Source: Cyanidiococcus yangmingshanensis
Lineage: Eukaryota > Rhodophyta > Bangiophyceae > Cyanidiales > Cyanidiaceae
DNA length: 64,000 nt
Direction: 5' to 3'
Assembly: GCA_013995675.1 (NCBI GenBank)
Contig: VWRR01000011.1
Location: forward strand, 372,001 to 436,000
Each line of letters starts with the position of its first letter. Position 1 is the first letter of the stretch. Below, piece by piece: positions 31,122-41,029 of this stretch. The notes under the pieces are model-generated. The model did no database searches and was not told the origin of the DNA. It worked only from the letters and a program-made list of their open reading frames with translations. A program made the position numbers and the translations under genes.

Positions 31122-31975
31122 CTCTCCAATGCGTAGCGAGCACGAACGTACAGCGATAGAGACCGTGCAATCGTCGGCCGTGAAGACGCCCCGGCCAAAT
31201 CGGACGCAAATCGTTCGTCGACGACACCGCGTCTCGCTGACCTGGTGATGCGATGTTTGCTCATTTCAGAGGACGCCTTGTCACTCAGCGTAGAGACCAC
31301 GAGAGGTATTCAGCGCATCCTTGATGACACCTCCGTAGTACCTCTATCCGACGGTGGAGAGCAGGATATACATCCGTGCTCTTGCGAGCCGATCGACATC
31401 CAAAGAGCGCATTCGTTCGGGGTGGCGACCCCGACACGCCACACAACGCACCGTTGAGAATGCTCGTTTACATCCCGTGCCGAACAGCTTATCTCACTCA
31501 GGTGAGCTTCCGGATGATGTGCTCCTTGGTCGCTTTTGGCCTAAACGAAAACATCCATCAGGTTGTCCAGAACGTCGCGCATGATTATCGGTTGTTGGCA
31601 GTGTACACGCTGCAGGCCTTTGCTGGCCTCGTCGAATGGATCCGAACGAACACCCTAGACCGCCATTTATTTCATCGAAGGGTATCCCATTTGTATGGCT
31701 CTAGATATTGTCATCTCTACGGGATCGGGCGTATTGGCATCACGACGATGCGGATGTTGCTAGACACCCGTCGGCCGGATAGCGCGTCAGCGGCGCCCAT
31801 CAGCAGCGGCAGCAGCAGCGGCGGCGCATGCCCAGGCGAACAGCCACGGCTGGCCACGGCTGGCCGGCATGCGATCACCAAGGCATCTGGCTGGTCGATG
31901 ACGACGAGGAGCCAGCGGTGTATACGATCGCCCGATTACTGTCGTTGGGCGTGACGACGTGTACGACACAAGCTC
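31122..31975. other. Region between divergent LysA and glucose-6-phosphate dehydrogenase
   Basis: It contains an open frame of 192 codons (31376-31954, plus strand) in the same frame as the downstream dehydrogenase, ending 21 bases before its ATG. The segment has no known domain; it may be chance or an upstream reading frame. A run of AGC triplets is at about 31801-31825. Confidence 0.45.
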
Positions 31976-33718
31976 ATGTCTTCACTACCGACACCATCGA
32001 GACTATTAAGTCTAAGGGAACGTTCTCGGCTACCATCGAATGGAGACGACGTTGATAACCTGGAACCGTCTGGTTCTGCATCGCCACGACGGAGTCTTTC
32101 GAACAGCAGTCGAGGGCCGGAGCGAACGCCACGCAGCTTAGCGCGTGTTGCCTCGGCGTCTTCGGCACTCTCGCTGGTCTCGAACCCGAACCTTTCGTTA
32201 CTGGACTCGGAACTCCAGGTCGTGGAGGACTGTAAAGAGTTCCCGGTGATTATCGTTGTCGTCGGTGCATCAGGAGATCTTGCGCACAAGAAGACGCTTC
32301 CGGCTCTGTTCTCCCTCTACTACCATAACATGTTGCCGTACTGTTTCGCAGTGGTGGGCTATGCCCGCTCCAAGCTGTCGACGGAAGCGTTTCGAGACGT
32401 TGTGGTGTCCAATCTGGTGTGCCGCACCGTGGATCGCGATCATTGCGAGCCGAAGATGAACAGCTTTCTCGAACGTTGCTTCTATTTCTCGGGACAGTAT
32501 GATTCCCTGCAGGACTGGCAGACGTTCGACCGTTGGCTCTCTGAGGATATTGAGGTGCGATTGCGGAGCAGCACGTACGAGGGTCGCTGCTCCCAGCGTG
32601 CGTCGGGGCGCTTATTCTATCTGGCGATCCCCCCCTCTGTGTTTGCGGATACGCTGCGAGGCATTCGGCACGGCGCCATGGCACGGGAACAGCTCGGTGC
32701 CTGGACTCGAGTCATCGTGGAGAAGCCATTTGGACGAGACACAGAGTCGTACATGGCGCTTCGTGATGTTGTTGCCGAATGTTTCCCCGAGGAGGCCATC
32801 TACCGAATCGACCATTACGTCGGCAAACCGCTCGTCGCGAACCTGACAACACTGCGCTTGGGTAACTTTGTCTTTGATGCTCTCTGGAATCGCCACTGTA
32901 TCGAGTCGGTCCAGGTTGTATTCAAGGAGGACTTTGGCGCCGAAGGTCGTGCTGGATATTTTGATGCTTACGGTATCATCCGGGATATTCTCCAGAACCA
33001 CCTACTCCAGGTGATGAGCATCATCGCGATGGATCCGCCAGCGTCTCCGCTGGCCGGCGACATCAACGAGGCGAAGCTGCGGTTGCTCTACGACATGAAG
33101 CCGCTTCATGCGAAAGACTTCATTGTCGGTCAGTATGACCGCTATCGTTCAGAGCGCGGGGTGCCCAAAGACTCTTGCACTCCGACATTTGCGGCCTGTG
33201 TTGTTCAAATCGACAATGAACGCTGGCGAGGCGTCCCGTTCGTCATGCTCGCAGGCAAAGCTCTCGACGAGCGAAAGGTGTACGTGAAAGTCGCTTTTCG
33301 TGAGACATCGAACCAGAGTTTCGTCCCAGAGGAGCTGCGCAACAAACGCAACACATTCTATATAGAAATTCAACCGCGCCCAGCTGTCGAGCTGAGTTTT
33401 ATCACGAAAACACCTGACTTGGAAGGACGCGTCGTCCAGACGAAACTCGATCTGGTGTACAACGAGAGCTTTGTGGTCGAAGCGCAAGACATGCCCGACG
33501 CCTACGAGCGACTCATCTCGGATTCGATTGTTGGCGACCGTACGCTTTTCATCAGTGATGCTCAGATCTCCCGCGCATGGGAACTGTTCGACCCCGCGCT
33601 CAAGGAGCTGGAGAGAGATCCGCCCACACAACCTGTAATCTATCCCTACGGTAGTAAGGGTCCTATTCTACCGGAGACATTGATCAAAAAGTACATGGCC
33701 GGAAAAATGGGCGATTGA
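31976..33718 (+). CDS. G6PD: Glucose-6-phosphate 1-dehydrogenase
   Basis: The enzyme oxidises glucose 6-phosphate with NADP in the first step of the oxidative pentose phosphate pathway. The 580-residue product has the nucleotide-binding VVGASGDLAHKKTLPALF at about residues 93-110, EKPFGRD, the substrate and catalytic motif RIDHYVGKPLV near 278, VQVVFKEDFGAEGRAGYFDA and YGIIRDILQNHLLQV. The C-terminal half has RLISDSIVGDRTLFI, as expected. An N-terminal extension of about 85 residues is serine- and arginine-rich but not clearly a transit peptide, so a cytosolic or plastid location is open. ATG 31976 is the first in frame after a stop 21 bases upstream. Confidence 0.96.
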   Translation: MSSLPTPSRLLSLRERSRLPSNGDDVDNLEPSGSASPRRSLSNSSRGPERTPRSLARVASASSALSLVSNPNLSLLDSELQVVEDCKEFPVIIVVVGASGDLAHKKTLPALFSLYYHNMLPYCFAVVGYARSKLSTEAFRDVVVSNLVCRTVDRDHCEPKMNSFLERCFYFSGQYDSLQDWQTFDRWLSEDIEVRLRSSTYEGRCSQRASGRLFYLAIPPSVFADTLRGIRHGAMAREQLGAWTRVIVEKPFGRDTESYMALRDVVAECFPEEAIYRIDHYVGKPLVANLTTLRLGNFVFDALWNRHCIESVQVVFKEDFGAEGRAGYFDAYGIIRDILQNHLLQVMSIIAMDPPASPLAGDINEAKLRLLYDMKPLHAKDFIVGQYDRYRSERGVPKDSCTPTFAACVVQIDNERWRGVPFVMLAGKALDERKVYVKVAFRETSNQSFVPEELRNKRNTFYIEIQPRPAVELSFITKTPDLEGRVVQTKLDLVYNESFVVEAQDMPDAYERLISDSIVGDRTLFISDAQISRAWELFDPALKELERDPPTQPVIYPYGSKGPILPETLIKKYMAGKMGD

Positions 33719-34735
33719 GAACCCTCCAATCAGGTCCAGATCGCAGACACTCCGATGAGCAGCCACGAGCGCTTCCCTAAGCGCCAGCCTCCATGCATAT
33801 ACAGAGATTTGGTTGATGAACGCGTTGGCTCAGCTCGACTGGGCTCGACTCGGAACCAGAGCGAGCCCCGAATCGCTCGTCCCTCGTGACCAAGTCAGAT
33901 GTAGCGGATGACGATTTGCATCGGACGACCCTCTGTGTAGCCGCCCGCCTGAATCGAACTAGTCTCCAAGCATTCCTTTCAGCCGCAAAGCATACAAGCA
34001 AAAGAGGTCGCACGCAAGGAGGGAACGCCTTCCTTTGTTTTCGGTAAACCGCGCACTTATGTCTCGTTCCGAGTCGTCTAGCGAACCGCCATCAGCGCCG
34101 ACGCGTGTGGTCGTGAGAAACCTTACAAACCGCCAACGTCCGGCAATCTGGTCATTCCCAGGCCTTGATGGCACTTGTTTCGCCACGAACGCGCTGCGCT
34201 TGCCCTAGGTGGTGACCTTCTGGTCTCCGTCTGCCCCATAACCGATCAGACTCGATCTCGTCGACCAAGCCCAGCGATTCCTAGTTCATTCAACTTGAGC
34301 GATTGCGCCATGAAGACTATGCGGAAGCGTGCGCTGGACATACGATAGGGTATCTCGAAGGTGTCCAGGTCGGCCTCGATAGACGCGTGCTGTCTCGGTT
34401 GCAAACCGAGCAGTATCGATCGACGCAGTTCAAAAAAAGAGTCTCCAAGCAGCACGGAAACAGCATAGCACGGAAAACCTACTCTTCTATACGAACTCGG
34501 TACAAGTCGTCAAGAATCTTAAACCAGAGCGACTATGCAGCGTTCATCCCTGCGACATTGCGCTGGATCGGGTATCCTGAAACGAAGCCCAGGGGTCTCG
34601 TCGCCCATCCCAACGTGGTCCGTTCGCGCGCTTTCTGAACAGCGGTCCGTGCAGCGCCCTGTCGTAGAGACGCTGGTTCCTCCCTTTGTTCTCTCTGGAG
34701 AGCTCGTTTGCTGAAGTGAACCTTTTGTGATCATC
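33719..34735. other. Intergenic region between G6PD and PC4
   Basis: Nothing was firmly recognised. A 49-codon ATG frame at 34059-34208 (plus strand) and several minus-strand frames lack known motifs. Confidence 0.45.
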
Positions 34736-35047
34736 ATGGAGGAGAACGAAACACTGCACACAAGTGCCGATTTGGCGGACTCGGAGGCTTCTGTGGGACC
34801 GTTTCGGACACTCGACGGGGACACGTACTGGAAGCTTGGCGACCCGCGTAGTATGCGTCGGGTAGTGGTTCGCAAGTACCGCGGGCAGGTGCTCATTGAC
34901 GTCCGCGAATATTATCGTGATCCTGGGTCTGGTGAGGAGTTGCCGGGACGCAAGGGAATCTCGTTGACGGCGAAGCAGTTCCGCGCCCTGCAGTCGCTCT
35001 TGCCGGATATCGAGGTTGCGCTGCAGCAGCTGAGCCGTGGCGACTAG
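34736..35047 (+). CDS. SUB1: Transcriptional coactivator PC4/Sub1
   Basis: PC4 is a single-stranded DNA-binding coactivator of RNA polymerase II. The 103-residue product from ATG 34736 (MEENETLHTSADLADSE) has an acidic N-terminus and a complete PC4 domain at residues 35-100: YWKLGDPRSMRRVVVRKYRG, VLIDVREYYRDP, PGRKGISLTAKQFRALQSLL and IEVALQQL. The family signature (strand-strand-helix with K-G-I-S-L) is clear. It stands alone between two 0.9-1.0 kb spacers. Confidence 0.92.
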   Translation: MEENETLHTSADLADSEASVGPFRTLDGDTYWKLGDPRSMRRVVVRKYRGQVLIDVREYYRDPGSGEELPGRKGISLTAKQFRALQSLLPDIEVALQQLSRGD

Positions 35048-35985
35048 CTGGCAACGACGGACACGAGTCGTTGTTCGCGACGACTGAATTTAGCGCGCGA
35101 TGAACTGTATGCAGAAATCATGATTGGTGCTGTTCAGACGCGGAGTGTGAGCGGGCATCCATACACGATGCGAGAGTCTCCCTTTGCTAGACTGCAGCGC
35201 GGATAGATAGCGAGCAGTATCCATGGCTCTCGGCGACCGAGCGCGCTCATTAGGGAAACAACGCACGCTTTTCAGTCCAGTTTGCAGCGCTCAAGCGATC
35301 GATTGGTGTTGCACAGAAGCGAGCGTGTTGGGTTCGGCGTTCCGATGCGAGCACCGAGGGACTGCGTTCACGCTCGCCGCACCGGGCCGTCTACTCAAGT
35401 CTTCGGTGGCGGATACGGCCTTTTTACTGCTCGAGATCGTGGAACCAAGCGTTGCAATGAAGGTAGTGTCTGGTTAGCGTTCGAAGAGGTCCGCGGCCGC
35501 TCGGGTCTAGCGGCAGCCAGCAGAAAGCACCACAATGCCAACAACAACAACAACAACAACAGAGATGAGATTGGAGCGCATATTCGTAACAGCCGATTCC
35601 GGAGGTCGTCACAACAACGCTGATTCAAAAGCGCAGGGGCAGTGCGACCCGGTTTCTTGAAACATTGTGCTCCGATATGGACAATATCTGTCGGAGGTCA
35701 AAGCCCAAACAAACGGGCTGCGTTTCATCCTTGCGTCGAATAGAGCCACTCGCCCAGTGTGCTGTGCGATCACTCGAAACGATGCGTTTCGCAAGATCTC
35801 TGCTTTTCTTGTCAGAAGAGCATTTCCCTCTGCGACCCATGCCTGTTCACCTTGGCCCTGTGGATTGAAATGCATTCATGTTCCAGGTCTGGACGCTTGC
35901 CTGAATCAAGTCGACACGCGCGATTCTTGCGGCGAGTCGCCTTCCCGTCCATCGTGTGAGCATCTCCAGTGCGACGTTGGCCACC
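35048..35985. other. Intergenic region with a CAA repeat
   Basis: A (CAA)n run lies at about 35538-35561. No protein or RNA gene was recognised in the rest. Confidence 0.5.
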
Positions 35986-38136
35986 TCAGACGAGTTCCGC
36001 TGCATGCTCATGCGGATCATCACTTTTCGCTTTGCGACAGAACCAGGCTCTCGCTCGTCCATGACATCGTGGGAAAAGGCGGCTCAGCGACAAAACGCAG
36101 CCACAGAGACCGTGTCGTGTCCACCAACCGCACTGCGAGAGTATAGCCGCTCGGACCTGCGCATCCGTCAGATACGAATAACGCTCGTAGTTCACACTCT
36201 CGTTCGTGGTCAGGTCTGCGAAAAAGTAGAGGTAGATCTGTTGGGCGGCTAGCGGGAAAACCAGCAGTGGAAAGACTACGTGACAGAGGAGCAGAACTAC
36301 GGCTTGAGGCATCGTGCGCAACCATCCCACAAACCCCAGCTGATAAACACCGTACTCGAAGTCGGCGTCGAAGAATACTGCCCGAACGAACATGTACGTG
36401 TAAGAGGTCTCGAGCCAGAGTAGCGACCAGAGCCACAATAGGAACGCTCGATGATTCCGTGCCCCAATGGTATTGTTCATCCACGGGCAGTAGTGGTCGT
36501 AGCGCGCAATGCACTGATCCAGCATGACACAGTGCTTCGCTCGTGGAGGTCGAATGTTGAGACACGAGAAGCAAAAATAGCGTTCCATGAGTCGGGGATC
36601 CTGCAAAATGTCGAATAACGTTAGCACCAACGCCCGAGCGTTTCCATCACTATCACCGGCTGACTGGCAACGTAGAGCGGCAACGCGTGCTGCTGCGCCG
36701 GGTTTGCGGTCAGTCGTAGGGATCGCATTCACCAGCACCACTGGCGACACACTCGTCAACGAGCCCGGGTCTCTGTACGTTGTGAACACTGACGCGAGTG
36801 CGTTCACGACCAACATGACATTGAGCAACCAGAAGCTCATAGAGTAAAGTTCACCGTAATAACGCCAAAACCAGCGATACAGAACGCTAGTCGACGCCAC
36901 CATCAAATAGTAATAGAAGTAAACGAGTCCATGCAGCCGAAGTCCGCGAACCCCGTAGATCAGATGATCGCGCACAAACTCACTCCATGGAAGCAGACGG
37001 GGACACGATTTGAACAGAAGCTCACCGATGCGCTCAGCGCGGGCACCGAGCAGCTTTTGCCAGCATGAACGAGATGGCTGCTGCTCAGTTCGCATCTCGC
37101 GGGTCAAGGCCCGGGTCGCTACCGCAGAGAATCGATCCGGTTCTCGGCCTAGTCGTAGCCATTCATGCACATATTCGCTCAGTCGTACATGACCACGGTC
37201 TCGGGCCAGTTCGTGCGGCAGCACACCGGTGCGGCTCCGGAGGCTCGGCGATGCACCGCGCCGCAAAAGCGCACGAGTGATACGGAAATGGTTTCGTTGA
37301 AGCGCTCGATGCAGCGGCGTCATACCACTTGCGTCGCATGCGTTCGGATCCAAACCGTGCACAATTAGGAGATACTGAACAAGATTGAGATGCTCACGGT
37401 AGGCAGCCCAGTGCAAGAGCGTGTGCAGCTCGCGATCTCGAATGGTCTCCAGCAGCGGATGCGGGCACTTGCTGCATCCCGCCTCATGGGCGGGTCTTGT
37501 CAGTTCGCCTCGGATTGCCTCCAACTCCACTCCTGAATTAGATTTGGAATCGCTTGAAAGCATTGCAAACCAATGAACCAGATCCAAAAACCCGTACTGG
37601 GTCGCGTGCACGATCGGAGCGTAACCACGAGCGTCGGTCGTCGAAGGGTCAGCGCCGGCAGCAACAAGCAGCTGCGCCATGGCCGTGTGTCCGCCCACTG
37701 CAGCCCACATGAGTGGCGTCTGGCCCCGCTGGTCGTCTCCGTGGGAGCGCGCATCGACCTCAGCACCGGCGTCCAACAGCAGCTGCGCAGTCTTTTGACG
37801 ACCTTCGAGAGCCGCCCAGTGAAGGGCTGTGTGGCCGTCGCGATCTCGTTGCTCACGCAACAACCACAACGGCCGTTTGCTCAAGGTCTCCGTCACAGAA
37901 ACGAATCCTGCACTCAAGTTAAGATGATGTGGCTGATCTGATGAGGCCTCCTCACCGACAGGCGGTCGAGCCACTTGCGGTTGAAGGGCCGCTGCAATCG
38001 ACTCGGGTGCCCGCTCAAGCAGAGCCCGCGCCTGCAGACGCAACTGTTCAATCACCGATACGACTGCGAGTTCATTTCCGCTGCGGACAGAACGGCTTAA
38101 CTCTTCTATATACGGTTCAAGACAGAAGGAAAGCAT
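35986..38136 (-). CDS. Ankyrin-repeat palmitoyltransferase (Akr1/HIP14 type DHHC protein)
   Basis: These multipass Golgi or vacuole enzymes attach palmitate to cysteines of target proteins. The 716-residue product from ATG 38136 (MLSFCLEPYIEELSRSV) has ankyrin repeats at about residues 95-330: DGHTALHWAALEGRQKTAQL, GQTPLMWAAVGGHTAMAQLL, HTLLHWAAYREHLNLVQYLL and MTPLHRALQRNHFRITRALL. Transmembrane helices follow, then the zinc-finger catalytic block near residues 520-550: CFSCLNIRPPRAKHC, then CIARYDHYCPWMNNTIGARN. The motif is DHYC rather than DHHC, as in yeast Akr1. A TTE-like DLTTNESVNYERY lies near residue 650. The frame is clean over the full length. Substrates are unknown. Confidence 0.93.
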   Translation of the reverse strand: MLSFCLEPYIEELSRSVRSGNELAVVSVIEQLRLQARALLERAPESIAAALQPQVARPPVGEEASSDQPHHLNLSAGFVSVTETLSKRPLWLLREQRDRDGHTALHWAALEGRQKTAQLLLDAGAEVDARSHGDDQRGQTPLMWAAVGGHTAMAQLLVAAGADPSTTDARGYAPIVHATQYGFLDLVHWFAMLSSDSKSNSGVELEAIRGELTRPAHEAGCSKCPHPLLETIRDRELHTLLHWAAYREHLNLVQYLLIVHGLDPNACDASGMTPLHRALQRNHFRITRALLRRGASPSLRSRTGVLPHELARDRGHVRLSEYVHEWLRLGREPDRFSAVATRALTREMRTEQQPSRSCWQKLLGARAERIGELLFKSCPRLLPWSEFVRDHLIYGVRGLRLHGLVYFYYYLMVASTSVLYRWFWRYYGELYSMSFWLLNVMLVVNALASVFTTYRDPGSLTSVSPVVLVNAIPTTDRKPGAAARVAALRCQSAGDSDGNARALVLTLFDILQDPRLMERYFCFSCLNIRPPRAKHCVMLDQCIARYDHYCPWMNNTIGARNHRAFLLWLWSLLWLETSYTYMFVRAVFFDADFEYGVYQLGFVGWLRTMPQAVVLLLCHVVFPLLVFPLAAQQIYLYFFADLTTNESVNYERYSYLTDAQVRAAILSQCGWWTRHGLCGCVLSLSRLFPRCHGRARAWFCRKAKSDDPHEHAAELV

Positions 38137-38534
38137 TGCAGGCCAAGCGAGACGAGAGACTGGAGTGGCTCGGGGAGCCGAGCCCGCGCACACCACTGGC
38201 CAGCGCGCCAGTCAATCGGTCTGGGGCCAGCCGACGCTCCCAGCCTGGTACCCGCTTGCCTGAAGTGCTGCAGCAGATGCGATGCCTGCTCGCGTCAGAT
38301 GACTCCAATGGCGAGCGACAGCTTGATACGATCTTTTCCTTGTCTCATGAAGAAGAATGCAGCATGCGTGCTTGAAAGAGGAGTAAATCGAGTGGGCGAC
38401 GAAAACCTAAGCTGGGCCGCTGCTGAGTTGCCGCTCCACGGCGGAACAGGTTTCCTTTTGGGGATAGCAGAGCGAAGGTTTAGGTCAAGGCGAAGTCGAC
38501 GGGAAGGGCGTTTCGGCAAAAGGCGGTTCTTTGC
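38137..38534. other. Spacer between the DHHC protein and cyclin B
   Basis: Both flanking genes are on the minus strand, so this holds the DHHC promoter and the cyclin 3' end. No gene was recognised. Confidence 0.5.
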
Positions 38535-39590
38535 TTAGACATAGTTGGCGGCACCGAGATATCGCTTCGAGGAGTATCGTCTTCGCACGGCGGTGAGGTT
38601 GCTTCGCCTACTATTCTGAAGCAGTTCCATGACCTGATCCAGACACTCGGAGAGGTCGCTCTCTCGGTAGCCGGTGTGAACGTAGAGTGTGTCGTCCCAG
38701 TCGTGTTGGGCGATCAGTCGCCGAGCGACGAGCACACACGAGGCGGCAACCATACTTGGGGCGTGACGCAACATCTGGTACTCGACGAGACACAGTTCGA
38801 GGCAAAACTTGGCAAAGTACTGTTCACGTTCAGAGGCGCCTGCAACCTTGAGCCAACGTTCGAGGAACTTGAGCGCCGACGGCACCGTCAGATCGAATTT
38901 GAGTATGTTCAACATGACCGCCTCCATGTGGAGAATCTCTTCACGTTCATAAGCGCGATCGGATATGTAGACAAAGTCGCGAACCTCGGGTGCATATATT
39001 TCCTCGTATTTGCTCGCGATCAACATGGCGGTGACACCTACGAGTTGCAACTTCTGCCGGGCGACCGCGCATTCACTGAGAAAGCGATCGATGAGGTTCA
39101 CAGTGAGATAGAGAACCTCGGGCACGAGGCGAAACCGCTCGTGCACGTCAACAAGCCAGTCGATGAGGATCGCCCGCATCCGTTCGTTGATATCACGTTG
39201 CAAGGACATGTAGTTGGGATTCGGCATCCATTTGACCTCACAATGGCGGAAGTACGTGTAAATATCATTGACGAGAAAAGAGACCGCCAGATGATCATGC
39301 CGATCCGGTGAGTCAACATATCGAATGCGACTGTAATCCACGTGCTGCATCTCACAAGCGAGGGCTGGCAGGCGCCGAGGAAGTAGCGCCTGCAGGAGCG
39401 TCTCATTCGAGGTGGTGCTCGCCTCACATCCAGTCGCAGTCAAGGCTTCCGATACACTCGCGAAACGAGCCCCGAGGGCGCCGCGACCAACAACGCCTCC
39501 TTCGCTGCCCACTGAAGCGCAGTCAGCATCCGCCACGACAGTGTTTGAGATGTTTCCTAGGATCCGCCGACTGCGCCGTATCGGCTCCAT
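38535..39590 (-). CDS. CYCB: B-type mitotic cyclin
   Basis: The product activates a CDK for entry into mitosis. The 351-residue protein from ATG 39590 carries an N-terminal destruction box RRILGNISN (RxxLxxIxN) at about residues 8-16, which targets it to the anaphase-promoting complex. The cyclin N box has FLVNDIYTYFRHCEVKW, MRAILIDWLVDVHERFRLVP and LYLTVNLIDRFLS, then MLIASKYEEIYAPEVRDFVY. The C box has FLERWLKVAGASEREQYFAK and HAPSMVAASCVLVARRLI. The short N-terminus is typical of compact red-algal cyclins. Frame intact. Confidence 0.93.
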   Translation of the reverse strand: MEPIRRSRRILGNISNTVVADADCASVGSEGGVVGRGALGARFASVSEALTATGCEASTTSNETLLQALLPRRLPALACEMQHVDYSRIRYVDSPDRHDHLAVSFLVNDIYTYFRHCEVKWMPNPNYMSLQRDINERMRAILIDWLVDVHERFRLVPEVLYLTVNLIDRFLSECAVARQKLQLVGVTAMLIASKYEEIYAPEVRDFVYISDRAYEREEILHMEAVMLNILKFDLTVPSALKFLERWLKVAGASEREQYFAKFCLELCLVEYQMLRHAPSMVAASCVLVARRLIAQHDWDDTLYVHTGYRESDLSECLDQVMELLQNSRRSNLTAVRRRYSSKRYLGAANYV

Positions 39591-41029
39591 TTCGTGAGGA
39601 CTGACACACCTGCAGCGTACAACGAGTCACGTGCCTCAAAACGCTGCCTCTTGATCGTCACTCGAATGCAAGCGGCCCAAATAACGCGTGCGCTTCTGTT
39701 GCGCGAGAACCGTTTCGCCAAAAACCAAAACTGGACACACCAGGAAACCCGCTGCCTGCTCGCCTGGCACTTCCAAACTGATGAATACAAAATCTCGTCG
39801 GGACAAGACGTTCGAAGAGCGAACACGACTTACAGAGCTGCCGCGCAAATTGCACCTAGGATCGTAACCTGCGACTCTATTCCGTCTGCTTCGAGCGTCG
39901 ATAGGAGGGCGCGTCTCACAACCCTTCGTCTGCAGTAACTCGCCCAGGACCGACACTGTAGCGTTCGCGGTACACTCGGGGGACCCGCTGCTGTTCGAAG
40001 CGCTCGCGCAAAGAACGCCGCGACGCAAGCCACAGCAGCAGTGTCGGTTGTCGCAAACGGCTCACCGTGGGATTTCAAATCGCGAGCGGATCGGTTCGAA
40101 CCGATCGACCGCCGCCGCCTTGGACGAGCGCCGTCGATGCGCATCAGCTGAACGGCCCGCAACGGCGGCCTGTCGTGTCGCGTTCCGCTGCCTGGCGATG
40201 GCGGGACAGGCGCGACCCAACGCGACGACCCGAGAGCCAGATGACGATCGATACGCGACACGCAGCGTTGCAGGCGAGCACGCATGGAGCCAGCCGTGCA
40301 TGCATACAACCAACCGTGCGTATTCGTTTTGCGTGTGACCTTGGAGGGGTGTTGCTGGCATTGTTGTCGTGCGCTCTCTATCCTCTGTTCGATTGATATC
40401 GGTGGAGGGCGCACTGGATCCTTTACGGGGTGTTTGATAGACGCTCCGTGACACGTCGGAAGAACTGGCCATAAGGTGCGTGTAGCAGTTTTCTCGGACC
40501 ATGCAGGGTCGCGGTATCTGTATGTCTATGGGTGTGCGTGTGACGAGGTTGTGCATCGATCTTTAGCTGTGCTCTCGTTCATGCGTTCAGAACTGTCCGT
40601 ACTCGGATCCAAAGGGCAGACGGCCAACGTTTGACACAATCTGGCGGCGCGTGTTGCTGCGAGCGCGCCTTGGGACTGCATGCTTGATGCGGTGGCGAGG
40701 CATCCATCAACTCAGAGGACCTTTGGATTTGTAGTCGAACCGAGAAAACGCGTGGCATACGTCCAAGTTACGCCCCCGAGATCTGGCAGGAGCACTGGGT
40801 CAGGCTGTAGAGGGTGGGCAACAGCTTTATTTGGCGACGAAGCCATGGACACGTACCATACGGTGTTGCTCTGGGCAGACACAATCGACCGCGTGTCGCT
40901 GCGTGCGCGTGCGCAATCGTCCATCCGTCGACCTAGTCTGCACTCAAGGGCTGGTGCCTATTCTAACCACCTCCGTTCCGGAAAACGGTTCGATGACTGG
41001 CCAAGTTCCCTGATTTCCGGCACGACCGT
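39591..41029. other. Large intergenic region between cyclin B and MSH6
   Basis: About 1.44 kb. Open frames of 60-190 codons on both strands have no recognised domain. No RNA gene was recognised. Confidence 0.45.

Noticed and set aside
33930-33975. Possible tRNA on the minus strand (gttcgattca-like T loop)
   Set aside because: No matching A box, acceptor stem or anticodon arm could be folded around it.
34059-34208. 49-codon ATG frame upstream of PC4
   Set aside because: Too short and without recognisable features.
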